Source of the DNA: Poritiphilus flavus
GTDB taxonomy: Bacteria > Bacteroidota > Bacteroidia > Flavobacteriales > Flavobacteriaceae
Assembly: GCF_009901585.1 (NCBI RefSeq)
Contig: NZ_WXYO01000001.1
Span: forward strand, 310,001-374,000
DNA: 64,000 bases
Direction: 5' to 3'
How positions within the stretch are numbered: position 1 is the stretch's first letter; every line of letters starts with the position of its first letter. Shown here one piece after another: positions 28,034 to 37,955 of the stretch. Below the pieces are notes generated by a model. That model was given only the letters and a program-made list of their open reading frames with translations, was not told the origin of the DNA and searched no databases. A program made the translations under genes and the position numbers.

Positions 28034-28363
28034 TCTAAAACTACTATAGATGTTTCAGCGCCTCTCCTGCCCTGCAAAACCTGTTTCCCCGCTGTGTAAT
28101 GCACTGACTCCAGATCATCTTTAGCACTAAGCTTGTACTTGAGTTTATAAACATCTGTTGATTCCGGTATTCTGAGCCTAAATAATCAAGGTATTCACAA
28201 ATTTCTTTTTCCGAATAGTTTGTTTGAGCTATTTCTCTGGCCCAGTTCCTTATTCTTTTTAGTTTTAACTGGTTATCAGTCTCTAATTTAAAATCAATAA
28301 TTCTTTTGACATCATTTTGATCAGATAAAGTGGGAAATTGATTTAATATAGTGCAACAAGCAT
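28021..28363 (-). pseudogene. Decayed gene remnant upstream of the dehydrogenase
   Basis: Two overlapping coding-like frames without starts. The upstream one (28363-28044) is helical and charged (RIRNWAREIAQTNYSEKEIC); the downstream one (28185-28021) is beta-rich (DVYKLKYKLSAKDDLESVHY ... VVLEWTE) and its TAG overlaps the dehydrogenase ATG region as expected for an operon neighbour. Neither part was identified. The two halves may be one frameshifted gene or pieces of two. Confidence 0.38.
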
Positions 28364-28539
28364 GGAATTAGGAGAATCCTTCTCCTCAAATAGTGATTTT
28401 TAGTTGTTTTAATTAAGGGAATACAGCTATCGTCTGAATTTTGATTTAAAACAACAGCATTGTCCCTTGATGTTAGTTCTGAATTTATAAAGTTCAAAAA
28501 AAACCACTATAATAAGGCTACACTGATTTAGACCAAAAA
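28364..28539. other. Spacer before the permease gene
   Basis: Contains a 6-bp stem with a 3-base loop (28371-28385, GGAGAATCCTTCTCC) and an AT-rich stretch before ATG 28540, presumably the permease promoter. No gene seen. Confidence 0.3.
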
Positions 28540-29754
28540 ATGAGTGAAGCCAAATTGAAAAGATCCATTTCCTTGCCCGTATTATTTCTCTACGGTTTGG
28601 GCACCATGGTTGGAGGTGGTTTCTATGCCCTTTCTGGAAAAGTAGCAGGCATGGCTGGAATGGCGGCCCCTTTATCATTTTTACTGGCCGGTCTTTTGGC
28701 CTTTTTAAACGTATTCACCTTTGCGGAGCTTTCATCGCGATACCCCGCAAGCGCAGGTGAAGCCAAATATGTGTATAAAGCTTTCGGGAGTTCCTTGTTC
28801 TCCGGTCTTATCGGGTGGATGGTAATCCTTACCGGTGTGGTGTCCGCGGCCACTCTCTCGGTAGCTACCATTACTTTTTTTCAGGAGCTGGTAATCGTAC
28901 CAGAGGCGTTGGGACTAATTGTGCTTGTTGTACTGATGGGACTTATATGTGCATGGGGAGTGGGGGAATCCGTAAAGGCTGTTATGGTAATTACCATTAT
29001 TGAAGTGGGAGCTCTCTTTTATATTTTCTTTTCAAAGGGAGAAAACCTGTCCCGAATCTCTGATATTCTTCTTGACCTTAACCCCCAGTCTATGGATGGC
29101 TTTCCACTTTTTGGGGTAGCATCCGGGGCATTTTTGGCATTTTATGCCTTTATCGGTTTTGAGGATATGGTAAATATGGCCGAAGAGGTAAAGCAGGTGA
29201 AGACCAATTTGCCCAAAGCTATGATATGGGCAGTGTTGGGGACCACTTCATTATATGTGTTAGTGGCAGCGACCATGGTCACAACCGTCGATCCGGCTGA
29301 ACTTGCAGAAGTCAATGCTCCCTTGGCCAAAATAATAGAGGGTGACGGCCATGTGGTGAGCAGGATTTTTGTCATAATAAGTATGCTTACAGGAATCAAT
29401 GGGGCCTTAGTTCAAATAATAATGTCATCAAGGGTACTGTATGGACTGGGGAAGGAGAAAAGGGCTCCAAAGCTTCTGGCTAAAGTGCACCCGAAAACCA
29501 AGACTCCTATACGTTCGACTGTTTTGGCCACAGCTATTGTCCTGGCCCTTAGCTTGTTCTTTCCCCTGGTAGGATTGGCAGAGGCGACCAGTTTTCTTAT
29601 CCTGGTTATTTTTTCTGTATTGAATGTGGCCCTGATCATTATAAAAACCCGGGGAGACGCGGTGACGAAGGATAGCAAGATATATCCCATTTGGTTGCCC
29701 TATGTGGCATTAGTAGGTTGCCTTGGGATCCTAAGTTTTAAAATAATGGGTTAA
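28540..29754 (+). CDS. APC-family amino acid permease
   Basis: 404 residues and about 11-12 membrane segments. Starts with a short polar tail then VLFLYGLGTMVGGGFYALSG, the conserved G-rich first helix of APC transporters; SFLLAGLLAFLNVFTFAELS and SRYPASAGEAKYVYKAFG are also characteristic, as is IGFEDMVNMAEEVK in helix 6. Inner-membrane uptake or exchange of amino acids or related amines. Single-gene unit, divergent from the decayed operon. Confidence 0.9.
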   Translation: MSEAKLKRSISLPVLFLYGLGTMVGGGFYALSGKVAGMAGMAAPLSFLLAGLLAFLNVFTFAELSSRYPASAGEAKYVYKAFGSSLFSGLIGWMVILTGVVSAATLSVATITFFQELVIVPEALGLIVLVVLMGLICAWGVGESVKAVMVITIIEVGALFYIFFSKGENLSRISDILLDLNPQSMDGFPLFGVASGAFLAFYAFIGFEDMVNMAEEVKQVKTNLPKAMIWAVLGTTSLYVLVAATMVTTVDPAELAEVNAPLAKIIEGDGHVVSRIFVIISMLTGINGALVQIIMSSRVLYGLGKEKRAPKLLAKVHPKTKTPIRSTVLATAIVLALSLFFPLVGLAEATSFLILVIFSVLNVALIIIKTRGDAVTKDSKIYPIWLPYVALVGCLGILSFKIMG

Positions 29755-29858
29755 GGTGTGCTTTCTTTTACAAACCATCCTCTTACCCACCCATTTGTCG
29801 AACGGCAATCATTTATTCCAACTTTTCAGATCCCGGATATTTATAATTCATAACTTCT

Positions 29859-31283
29859 TTATAATGATGATGCCCACATAATCCAGGGTGTTGCAAGCAG
29901 GAAGATTGCGGTATTCAGCACCGTGATTACAGCACCTTGTTTATAGATATCCCTTGATGGTAAAAAGCCACTCCCGACGAATAAAACATTGGAACTGGAA
30001 GCCTGGGGCGTAATCGCGGCAAATAAATTGGTAGCGAACGAGAGCATAAAAGCCATTAGTGCAGCGGGTACTCCGGCACTGACGGCTACTTGTAAAAAAA
30101 CAGCGTACAATGCAAGCAAATGCGCTGTCTGACTCACGAACAGATAGTGTATCACAATATACAGTATTATAAGCAAGATGTAAACACTAACCCAATGATA
30201 GCCACCTAGATAGGTTGCTAACTGAGCGCCAAGGATCTTCATAAACCCCATATCGTTCAATGCCGTACTCATCATATACAAAATGGCAAACCATACATAT
30301 GTTTCGAGCGCATCACCAGCACCTTGCCGGATATTTTCAATAGTGTATACATTGGCCAATATAAGGACCGATAATCCTAGAAAGGCCACAATAGCCAGAT
30401 TGATATTCAATACCGGAGAAAAAGCCCAAAGGAGAATCATGCCCAAAAATGTACTGCCCATGATCCATTCCTGTGTGCTCAGAGGACCCATTTCCTGCAG
30501 TCCCTTCCTTGCCATTTCGGGTGCTTTTGGTGTATATTTATTTTCAGGTGGAAACAGTTGGTATAATACGAAGGGAATGGCTATAAGTGCGATAATACAG
30601 GGAACCGAAGCCACAAAGGCCCAATTCCCAAAATTCATATTTACCCCAAATTCGGCAGCAATTCCGGCACCTACGGGATTGGCTGCCATACCGGTTAGCC
30701 ATAGGGCAGAACTTATAGTTTGACTGGCTACGTACGTCATCATTAGATAAGTTCCAGTTCGCTTTCTCCGTTCAGGGGTGGGTAGAGACCCGGTGTCCAG
30801 GGACAAGGCATGGACTATGGGATACATGATTCCCGAGCGAGCCGTGTTGCTAGGGATAGAAGGTCCAAGAATGGTATCTGTAACCACAAGGCAATACCCC
30901 AAATTTAAGGTCGACTTCCCAAACCGTCGAATGAGCAGAAAGGCTATCCGCCTTCCCAATCCCGATTTAATGACTCCCTTTGCGACCAAAAAGGCTGCCA
31001 ATATCAGAAGAATAAAACTTTCGGAAAAACCGGAAAAAGCTTTTTCGGGTGGAAGGACCCGTAACATGACAACTGCTACCAAGGCAATAACAGATGCCGT
31101 AAAAATAGAAAGGGCCTCAAGTAAAACGCCTATGATAGCTGTAATAAAGATGGCAAATAAGTGCCAGGCATCCGGAGAAATATTCCAGGGAATTGGAAGA
31201 TGCCAGATTACTATACCAATTGCCAGGGTGATAATTCTTTTTATCCAAAGTGATTTCTGATGGTTTTTTGATGGTTCTTCCAC
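29859..31283 (-). CDS. DASS/SLC13-family anion (dicarboxylate) transporter
   Basis: 474 residues, about 12 membrane segments. N-terminal half has LILAAFLVAKGVIKSGLGRR and TDTILGPSIPSNTARSG (first SNT substrate/sodium motif); the C-terminal half has FATNLFAAITPQASSSNVLF (matching second motif). This is the DIT1/CitT/2-oxoglutarate translocator branch: Na+-coupled import or exchange of di- and tricarboxylates. It could move an organic acid product or substrate of the neighbouring genes. Confidence 0.9.
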   Translation of the reverse strand: MEEPSKNHQKSLWIKRIITLAIGIVIWHLPIPWNISPDAWHLFAIFITAIIGVLLEALSIFTASVIALVAVVMLRVLPPEKAFSGFSESFILLILAAFLVAKGVIKSGLGRRIAFLLIRRFGKSTLNLGYCLVVTDTILGPSIPSNTARSGIMYPIVHALSLDTGSLPTPERRKRTGTYLMMTYVASQTISSALWLTGMAANPVGAGIAAEFGVNMNFGNWAFVASVPCIIALIAIPFVLYQLFPPENKYTPKAPEMARKGLQEMGPLSTQEWIMGSTFLGMILLWAFSPVLNINLAIVAFLGLSVLILANVYTIENIRQGAGDALETYVWFAILYMMSTALNDMGFMKILGAQLATYLGGYHWVSVYILLIILYIVIHYLFVSQTAHLLALYAVFLQVAVSAGVPAALMAFMLSFATNLFAAITPQASSSNVLFVGSGFLPSRDIYKQGAVITVLNTAIFLLATPWIMWASSL

Positions 31284-31421
31284 TGATGTTCGCCTCTTTT
31301 GGTTTGATTAAGTTCTAACTTTTTCCGTGTACAGAAATCAATATTTTCCTGGTTTGATCATCTAATCTTTTATCTGAACTTTCCCAACGATTTTTGTAGG
31401 CTTCTTAACGCTTTAAGTCAT

Positions 31422-33098
31422 TCAATCCTTTATGATTTTCAAATGACTATTTGAGCCGGTCATTTGCCATTGACCCAAGGACATCGGGATATTTCCAATC
31501 TCATTTAGGGTATCAAAAAAATCTTTCAAAACAAAGGGCTTGTTTTGAGACTCCTGTATTCTGGCATATTCAGCCATCGTATTTTCCATTAAGTATTTGC
31601 CGGTAATATAACTTGTTCCATATCCTGGTTGACGTAAATACAAATGTTGCTCAAAAATGAGTAGCTCTTTTTCCGTTTTCATCCAACCCCTGGGTGTATA
31701 TTCACTATGAATACCTCCGGCTTCTTCCATGGTCATTTCATTGGCATGGGCATATAATGAGCCTAAACCCCTGGCAGCACGTTGTGCAATCATGATGTAT
31801 ACAATCTCTTTGGTTCTTGGGCTATCATCATACAAACCAGCTTGCATAAACATTTCTTCAACCGCGGTAGCTACTCCTTCATTTCTTGAATCGAAAATAT
31901 TGTACAACAAAGGTCCTCTTCTAATTTCACTCTTCCGAGGCTCATTGTCCATGCGCGCCAATTCAAACCAATGGTAAAAATGTGAGAACAGAGGTCTGGG
32001 GTCGTAATGCTGGCCAATCCTGAAAAAGTTTCGCTTCTCCCGGGGGATATACTCACCCAAATGCTCGCGCAAAGCCGGGTCAAAATACGGTTTCACGCTA
32101 AGGATGTCTTGTTGGTCTAAAAAGTCCATCAGGCTTTTAGCGGCCGCATCGGCCATTTTATTATAGGCTTCCGGGGATTTTGCATCAACCAACTCCGGTA
32201 GATTTCTATTTCGGTGTTCTTCTAATTTTAAGGAAGACCAGGCACGGGCGAGTTCCCGTTTCAGGATCATCACTTCGTCCTCCCAGGTCAAAGGCACCAG
32301 GTGTACATTTTGCAAATACCAGGTATAATTCTCTTTGCCAATTCCTGAAGGACCCGTTTTTGATTTGGATTCAGCATCTAACCAGAAAGCCAGGTCTTTT
32401 GTGGACACAAAGGCTTCATCAATAAGCCTCAACAATTCGGCATCATCCTGAAGTGATGCTTCTTCTTTCAGTTTTTCCAGATCCTCAACCTGAGTCCGAA
32501 TGTCTCTGATTCCAGCCACCCAAAGATCTTTGGCATTTCCGGTTAGATTTTTCTTTGCCTGAGTATTGAGCGGGGCAATAACTTTCAGGTCTGTCATAAG
32601 CCGCTGCCTTTCTTCTGTTGACAAGGGAAAGGTATAGGTCCATAGTTCGGTTGTACTGTGATGCGTAGGGCCTTCGTGAGCCGGCACATCACTTCTATAG
32701 GTCCAAACCGATTTATAGAATGCAGGATCACGAATCCAGGGCTTTAATACGCGGTGGTTAAAGTCGTAGCCGTTCATCTCCGCCCACACGATCATCCAGT
32801 CTACCCTATTTTCAACCGGCCAATTCGCAGTATCTATTTTCTTTAGGCTTTCCTGCAATTCGATAAACCGTGGCCATCGTTTTTCAAAAGTTTGTACCGT
32901 ATAGTCTGGAACCCCATCAAGGAGAGGTGGTTTTTCAAATGTTCTCCATTCCCTGAATAAAGCAACCAATTCCGGATAATCATTAGACGTGAAGTTTTCT
33001 GTTTTAGTTTGTTCTTCCTTGGCTCTTTCTTTCTTATTAGATTGGCAGCTAATGAAAAGTGCAAGCAAAAGAGGAAAAATGAAGGTATTTGCTCTCAT
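31422..33098 (-). CDS. DUF885 family lipoprotein
   Basis: 558 residues. Lipoprotein signal (LLALFISC, Cys about 18), then an all-helical body. Conserved DUF885 blocks: [56 protein letters not shown] and [17 protein letters not shown]. The family is related to M3-type metallopeptidase folds and usually carries HExxPGH-like and EGW elements; here the HE motif is not obvious, so catalysis is uncertain. Cell-envelope location. Confidence 0.85.
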   Translation of the reverse strand: MRANTFIFPLLLALFISCQSNKKERAKEEQTKTENFTSNDYPELVALFREWRTFEKPPLLDGVPDYTVQTFEKRWPRFIELQESLKKIDTANWPVENRVDWMIVWAEMNGYDFNHRVLKPWIRDPAFYKSVWTYRSDVPAHEGPTHHSTTELWTYTFPLSTEERQRLMTDLKVIAPLNTQAKKNLTGNAKDLWVAGIRDIRTQVEDLEKLKEEASLQDDAELLRLIDEAFVSTKDLAFWLDAESKSKTGPSGIGKENYTWYLQNVHLVPLTWEDEVMILKRELARAWSSLKLEEHRNRNLPELVDAKSPEAYNKMADAAAKSLMDFLDQQDILSVKPYFDPALREHLGEYIPREKRNFFRIGQHYDPRPLFSHFYHWFELARMDNEPRKSEIRRGPLLYNIFDSRNEGVATAVEEMFMQAGLYDDSPRTKEIVYIMIAQRAARGLGSLYAHANEMTMEEAGGIHSEYTPRGWMKTEKELLIFEQHLYLRQPGYGTSYITGKYLMENTMAEYARIQESQNKPFVLKDFFDTLNEIGNIPMSLGQWQMTGSNSHLKIIKD

Positions 33099-33301
33099 AT
33101 TTTTTCGGGATAAATTCAGGCTGGCCGCAATGAAGATTAACTTATTTTTAGAAATGTAAAATACAATCCTAGACTACCAAAATAGCGTTTAATCAGGGTA
33201 TTTGATCATCTAATATTAATTCGAATCCTTAATTTGAACATAGCTACGATTTCAGCATGGCAGATGTTTAGAATTTTCAGTATTCCCCGTGCTAACCTTA
33301 C

Positions 33302-34204
33302 TTATTCCAAAACCGTTTGAACCCCATTTTCCAAAGAATAAAGCGCGTCAATCTCGCTTTGCGACAGCGCCTTGTTGTAAATGGATAAATCGTCCATAAG
33401 TCCAATATAGCTTAGTCCTAAAAAGATGTTGGACCGATCTAATTCCCAACTAAAGGGATCGGTAATATTGGCTCTGGTTCCCTTTAATTCACCGTTTATG
33501 TAAAGGGAAGCTTCGCCTTTTTCAGTATTCAATCCGGAAAAATTGATAAGTATATGTGTCCATTCCCCTTTGGCAAAAGGAGGGTCTTTCACGGGTACCA
33601 GTTGTGGAAGAAACAGATCTTCCTCGTCTTCCAATCCTTCGGGGTTCCAGATATTTCGATCTCCGATCATCCCCAATCTGAAATCCCTGGGGTTATTTTG
33701 AGTAAAATCTACCCAAATGGCAGCATCGTTATAAGTAACGTCCGTAATTTGAATGGGATCACAGTAGCCAGGTTCCAAATCGGTGGCTGGGTCAAGACTT
33801 AACCAAAAAGAAATGGCGCCATTCCAGTTCTTCTCACTGTATGCTATGTTTCCGGCACTGGGATAGTAGATATATCCTTTGCTACGCTCTGTAAATTGGA
33901 GCCCATCACCGTATTTGCCCTTTCCCTTCTGGCGACTAATATCCGCCTTGTGCAGGCCAACTTTGGAAGAATCGAGAGCGCTTCTGTCAGCAACCGTATA
34001 CATCAGGGAATCTCCAACCGAAAAATCGGCATTGACCCCGGTATCAAAAGAGGCATAAAAGGTAAGTGCCTCCTTTAAACTGTCCGCTACTGTCATTTCT
34101 TTAACCTCCTCTTTTTTGACATTTTTCTCTTTACAGGAGGTTAATCCTATAATACATAGCAGAACGATTACTGCAATGTATTTTGCTAGATAAATTTTGT
34201 TCAT
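33302..34204 (-). CDS. LamG/concanavalin-like lipoprotein
   Basis: 300 residues. Lipobox LIGLTSC (Cys about 24), a short linker and then a LamG-type jelly roll: LTFYASFDTGVNADFS, the late AISFWLSLDP, EWTHILINFSG and GEASLYINGELKG, ending with GLMDDLSIYNKALSQSEIDAL, which is the standard last strand of LamG_3 domains. Such surface lipoproteins bind or sometimes cleave polysaccharides. It neighbours the DUF885 and glycoside hydrolase genes. No catalytic residues claimed. Confidence 0.88.
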   Translation of the reverse strand: MNKIYLAKYIAVIVLLCIIGLTSCKEKNVKKEEVKEMTVADSLKEALTFYASFDTGVNADFSVGDSLMYTVADRSALDSSKVGLHKADISRQKGKGKYGDGLQFTERSKGYIYYPSAGNIAYSEKNWNGAISFWLSLDPATDLEPGYCDPIQITDVTYNDAAIWVDFTQNNPRDFRLGMIGDRNIWNPEGLEDEEDLFLPQLVPVKDPPFAKGEWTHILINFSGLNTEKGEASLYINGELKGTRANITDPFSWELDRSNIFLGLSYIGLMDDLSIYNKALSQSEIDALYSLENGVQTVLE

Positions 34205-34543
34205 GGGTAAACGTGTTCAAAATGATCCGACTCCTAAAGTAGACAATTAATACATATCGTAATAAGAATATATAACAATTGAGTCCGAAGTATTCAATAG
34301 TGCCATAATTAGAATCTTAAATCGAACTAGCTGTAATGTAGTTGACACCATTAACACCGCGTCCGCGGCCATCTATAACCAAAAATGCAGCAACTAACTT
34401 CTCAGATCCAAGATCATAAGCGACACTATTCTCCTATCATCTGGCACTAAACTCCTAGTTTCCGGATGGGCTTACGGATAGCTTTGTCTACTGAATTAGG
34501 ATCAAAAAATGTTCCCCGCAATTAAATAATAGCTAAGAACATT
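34205..34543. other. Intergenic region, possible gene trace
   Basis: 339 bp between divergent genes. A 38-codon minus-strand frame (34317-34433) without a start codon reads like coding sequence (LVAAFLVIDGRGRGVN) but is too short to call. The rest is AT-rich and should hold both promoters. Confidence 0.25.
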
Positions 34544-34957
34544 ATGATGAAAAAAAGAAACATTTCCATTTTGTGGATAGTATTATTCGCTTTTATGGCA
34601 TGTTCCACAAACAGCGAAGAGGAAGAAATGCAGCAAGTTCTCGAAGAGATAATTGACCCTGCCCTGGTAGGTACCTGGTCTGGGGAAATATCAGGTTCCT
34701 TTGGCGATGCAACCGCAACGTTCATATTGAAAAGTGATGGTAAGACAGATCTGACTGTGGAGGAGGGCTCATCGAACTATTGTCCGATACCCAATCTGAG
34801 ATGGTATGTGCTGGGCACCAATTTTAAGATGCAAGGTAATGATCAATGCCATGGTACATTGGTCAATTTCAATGCACCCTACTCCAAAACAAAGCTGGTG
34901 GGCAACTGGAGCGCTTCAAGTGGAAATAGCGGTTCGTTTACCCTAACCAAACAATAG
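34544..34957 (+). CDS. Small putative lipoprotein
   Basis: 137 residues. Basic start (MMKKRNI), hydrophobic stretch and lipobox-like FMACS (Cys about 20), acidic linker (NSEEEEMQQ), then a beta-rich domain starting LVGTWSGEISG and ending GSFTLTKQ, with two cysteines that could form a disulfide. Resembles short lipocalin-like envelope lipoproteins. Function unknown. Confidence 0.75.
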   Translation: MMKKRNISILWIVLFAFMACSTNSEEEEMQQVLEEIIDPALVGTWSGEISGSFGDATATFILKSDGKTDLTVEEGSSNYCPIPNLRWYVLGTNFKMQGNDQCHGTLVNFNAPYSKTKLVGNWSASSGNSGSFTLTKQ

Positions 34958-35246
34958 TGTCCGTTCGTTTAATGAGGTATTTAGGTTATAAAAGCTAATA
35001 TGGCTAAAACATTGGGTTTAGCATCAGTCGTTTATTTGAACTATTATGGGTCTTCATCACAGTTGTCCATCTACAAATCCACAAATTTGGACTCTTTGAT
35101 GGCTACATATTGGTGTTAAGAAGTGTTAGGGCAGATCCTGCTATGCTATCATTCTAGGGCTACGGAGAGAAATCTGGTTTTAAACTTATTATCAACTGAT
35201 ATTCAATTTTATTTCCAATTTCGAAAATTACAGAGTCTTTAGCCAT
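34958..35246. other. Intergenic region, nothing found
   Basis: 289 bp between convergent 3' ends. No clear terminator hairpin, RNA gene or coding frame was seen. Confidence 0.25.
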
Positions 35247-36752
35247 TCATTCATTTTCTCGTATAACCGATATGGCTATTTCACCCTCGTCTGTACTGGT
35301 CACAATATCCAGGAGCCCCTCTTCTGCCATGAGTGAGAGTGGCTCACCGTATACTCCTGTAACGGGATTTAAGGTTTGGATTTTAAAGCTACCCTCTCCG
35401 GTCCTCAATTTTAAGTTCACGTTTTCGGTCCCTACGGTTCTTAGATAAATGGCATAAACGTCCTTACCGTCCGATAGCATATAAGGGATTAGACCCTTAG
35501 AGTTTTCAATACGTTCCGAATCCGGTCTGAGTGTTTGCAGCTCAAAACCGTGAAGAAAATCGGATAAAGTCTTTAATTGTTTTCTCAATGCTTTACTGCC
35601 ACCGCCCGGCGCCTCGTAAATTCCTGTTCCGTCTTCAAAACCCTCATAAAATGAATAGTCCAAATTATTATAAAGCCCTCCTCCACTGAGCATAAACCGC
35701 CAGGCCTGCCTTCTATATACCTTATCTTCAGAACCTGCAAAGCCAGACTCGTCAAAACCGATAAGCTTATTGTAATGATAGTTCCAACTGACGGCCTCTG
35801 GCCAGGCATAATGGAAGTTAAGGATATCAATAGTATCATCTACTTCGGGAATGGGTGCTTTAAAATTGGTATAATTCTGCGCAATTAAATGCTTTTTCGG
35901 CAAATCATTTTCAGTTGTCCTTATCTCAGCAGCCACCCGTTCCTGCCATCTTAAGGACGCTTCATTGGCTAAATCGGCCTTTAGAGTCCAGTTAATGGAA
36001 TCTAATTCTTCCTTGTTTACTATATTATATACAGCAACCCCAAGATCCGCCCAGGGTTCGTTCTGGATTTCGAAAAAGAAATTGTCAAATTCATTGAGTT
36101 CAACTGCCATTTTTTTCACGAAAGCAAGTTGGTAATCCAGAAGCGATTGGTTGTCCAGAGTGTGAGCTTCCAAACGGCTTATCCTATCCGTAATATTGAT
36201 ATTATTCTTTGGGTTTTGAGGTATAATATCCCAATGCTCGTCGCGATAAATTGAAGAAAACAAAGTAACCTCAACAATTATATTATGTTTTGCCGCTTCG
36301 GACATAAGATCTTTTAACCGTTTAAAATAGTCCTCGTTCCAGGTAGCCAAATCGTACTTGAATTCTCCGGGAGAATCCGAAGATACAATTGCCCAGGGTG
36401 TAATGCGTTTGTCTTTTTCGGGAGCCAGGGTATTCTGTTGAATACCAAAACTCTCTCCCTGAATTTCGTAATAGGTTCCTGTGAAAATCCGGGTGTAATT
36501 CATGCCCTCGGCTGCAAGGGTCTCTAAGTATTTTTTATAATCAAATTCAAGGTTGATCAAGGCCCCATAATGCTCTGCAGAGGTAATCAGCACATGGGCC
36601 TTTCCTTTGAACAAAAAGTAATGAGGGTTTTCAGGATGTAATTGAATCGGGCCATTAGTAGGAATATCGCTAGTCGTTTCCTTTTTCTGTGTTTCACAGG
36701 AAATCAACACCATCAATATTAAAAGGCAAAGAGATTTTCTTATCATGAGCAT
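35247..36752 (-). CDS. Clan-A type glycoside hydrolase, lipoprotein
   Basis: 501 residues from ATG 36752 (MLMIRKSLCLLILMVLISC), chosen over a frame extended to 36833 because it begins a lipoprotein signal. TIM-barrel features: ITSAEHYGALINLEFDYKK, GMNYTRIFTGTYYE, EVTLFSSIYR, FFFEIQNEPWAD (acid/base Glu after strand 4) and LIGFDESGF (probable nucleophile Glu after strand 7), followed by a beta-sandwich tail (IYLRTVGTENVNLKL). This is the GH5/GH140-like layout; the family number cannot be read with certainty. Surface or periplasmic. It is divergent from the sugar ABC transporter operon starting at 36980 and may supply its substrate. Confidence 0.8.
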   Translation of the reverse strand: MLMIRKSLCLLILMVLISCETQKKETTSDIPTNGPIQLHPENPHYFLFKGKAHVLITSAEHYGALINLEFDYKKYLETLAAEGMNYTRIFTGTYYEIQGESFGIQQNTLAPEKDKRITPWAIVSSDSPGEFKYDLATWNEDYFKRLKDLMSEAAKHNIIVEVTLFSSIYRDEHWDIIPQNPKNNINITDRISRLEAHTLDNQSLLDYQLAFVKKMAVELNEFDNFFFEIQNEPWADLGVAVYNIVNKEELDSINWTLKADLANEASLRWQERVAAEIRTTENDLPKKHLIAQNYTNFKAPIPEVDDTIDILNFHYAWPEAVSWNYHYNKLIGFDESGFAGSEDKVYRRQAWRFMLSGGGLYNNLDYSFYEGFEDGTGIYEAPGGGSKALRKQLKTLSDFLHGFELQTLRPDSERIENSKGLIPYMLSDGKDVYAIYLRTVGTENVNLKLRTGEGSFKIQTLNPVTGVYGEPLSLMAEEGLLDIVTSTDEGEIAISVIRENE

Positions 36753-36979
36753 GGAGTTTTGACCATATCCAATATGATATGTGGACGCTTTGAAATTATG
36801 ATCTTTCTGTGCATGCTTATGGGATTTTTTCATTTTCCAATGACGCTTTTAGATACTATTTTATCCACAATGATAGGGAATAAATAGACTTGAGGGCTTC
36901 AAATGATAAAATCGGACAAGTATTGGAAAAATGAATGGGGTTTAGGTCATTTGGAATAGACTAGATTTAATAAGATCAA

Positions 36980-37954
36980 ATGGGTGCCATGGCTGGAATA
37001 TCAAATTCTAAATCGGGTTTTATTATCTATCTGTGTGTTGGATATTACCTCATCATGGCGGTCCTGGCTCCCGGCTTCTTTACCTTGAACAATACGATGA
37101 ATCTATTGTTCAACCTATTGCCATTATTGATCATCGCGATTGGGCAAACCTATGTAATGCTCACCGCTGGCATTGATTTATCGGTAACCTCCATTGTAGC
37201 TATGTGCAGTGTGTTAGGAGGTTTTATGATGAGCAGTGATACTGGACTTTTTCAGTCGGAATTCGCAGCCATACTGTTCGGAATATCGACTATGCTGCTA
37301 GGAGGTGCTCTTATTGGAACCATCAACGGCTTCGCAGTGGCAAAATTAGGCATGCCGGCATTTATGGTAACCCTCACAACAATGATATTATTCAGCGGTT
37401 TAGCCATATGGCTTACTCAATCCCAAAACCTGTACAATTTACCCGAGGCTTTTATTGATATGCCCTATACTTCTTTACTTGGTATTCCTATACCAGTATA
37501 TGTGGGGTTATTGGTAGTGCTTGTTGCCTATTTTTTGTTGAACAGAACGATTTTCGGAGAATGGATATATGCGGTTGGGGCAAATACCAAAACCGCAAAG
37601 ATTTCCGGGGTCAACGTTCCAAAAACTATCGTCCTGGTCTATGTGTTTAGCGGTTTGTGTGCGGCGGTTGGGGCCATATTATATACCGCTAGATTGGAAA
37701 CCGGTTCTCCCGTCATGGGCCAGAACATCCTTCTGGATGTCATAGGAGCGGTAGTTATAGGGGGCACCAGTTTGTTTGGTGGAAAAGGAAAAATAGCATG
37801 GACTTTTTTTGGTGCACTTTTTATGACGCTGTTGGATAACAGCCTCAATCTTTTGAATCTATCTTTCTTTATCATCATGGTGGTCAAAGGAAGTGTTATT
37901 CTAGGCGCCGCGATTCTGAATACTGTTTTGGAAAAATCCTTAAAAGCTACTTAG
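36980..37954 (+). CDS. RbsC-type sugar ABC transporter permease
   Basis: 324 residues, about 8-10 membrane segments. Contains QTYVMLTAGIDLSVTSIVA, the conserved RbsC motif, MPAFMVTLTTM and a C-terminal GAVVIGGTSLFGGKGK. First gene of a tightly packed operon (1-bp gap to the ATPase gene). Forms the membrane channel with the second permease at 39473. Substrate: a pentose-like sugar, proposed D-apiose. An AATAAGATCAA 11-mer immediately precedes the ATG and recurs in the AraC operator region at 45914. Confidence 0.93.
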   Translation: MGAMAGISNSKSGFIIYLCVGYYLIMAVLAPGFFTLNNTMNLLFNLLPLLIIAIGQTYVMLTAGIDLSVTSIVAMCSVLGGFMMSSDTGLFQSEFAAILFGISTMLLGGALIGTINGFAVAKLGMPAFMVTLTTMILFSGLAIWLTQSQNLYNLPEAFIDMPYTSLLGIPIPVYVGLLVVLVAYFLLNRTIFGEWIYAVGANTKTAKISGVNVPKTIVLVYVFSGLCAAVGAILYTARLETGSPVMGQNILLDVIGAVVIGGTSLFGGKGKIAWTFFGALFMTLLDNSLNLLNLSFFIIMVVKGSVILGAAILNTVLEKSLKAT

Positions 37955-37955
37955 G

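Noticed and set aside
28371-28385. GGAGAATCCTTCTCC hairpin as terminator or riboswitch
   Set aside because: Short stem, no T run, no conserved RNA motif recognised.
34317-34433. 38-codon start-less frame in the 34.2-34.5 kb spacer
   Set aside because: Protein-like residues but too short to separate from chance.
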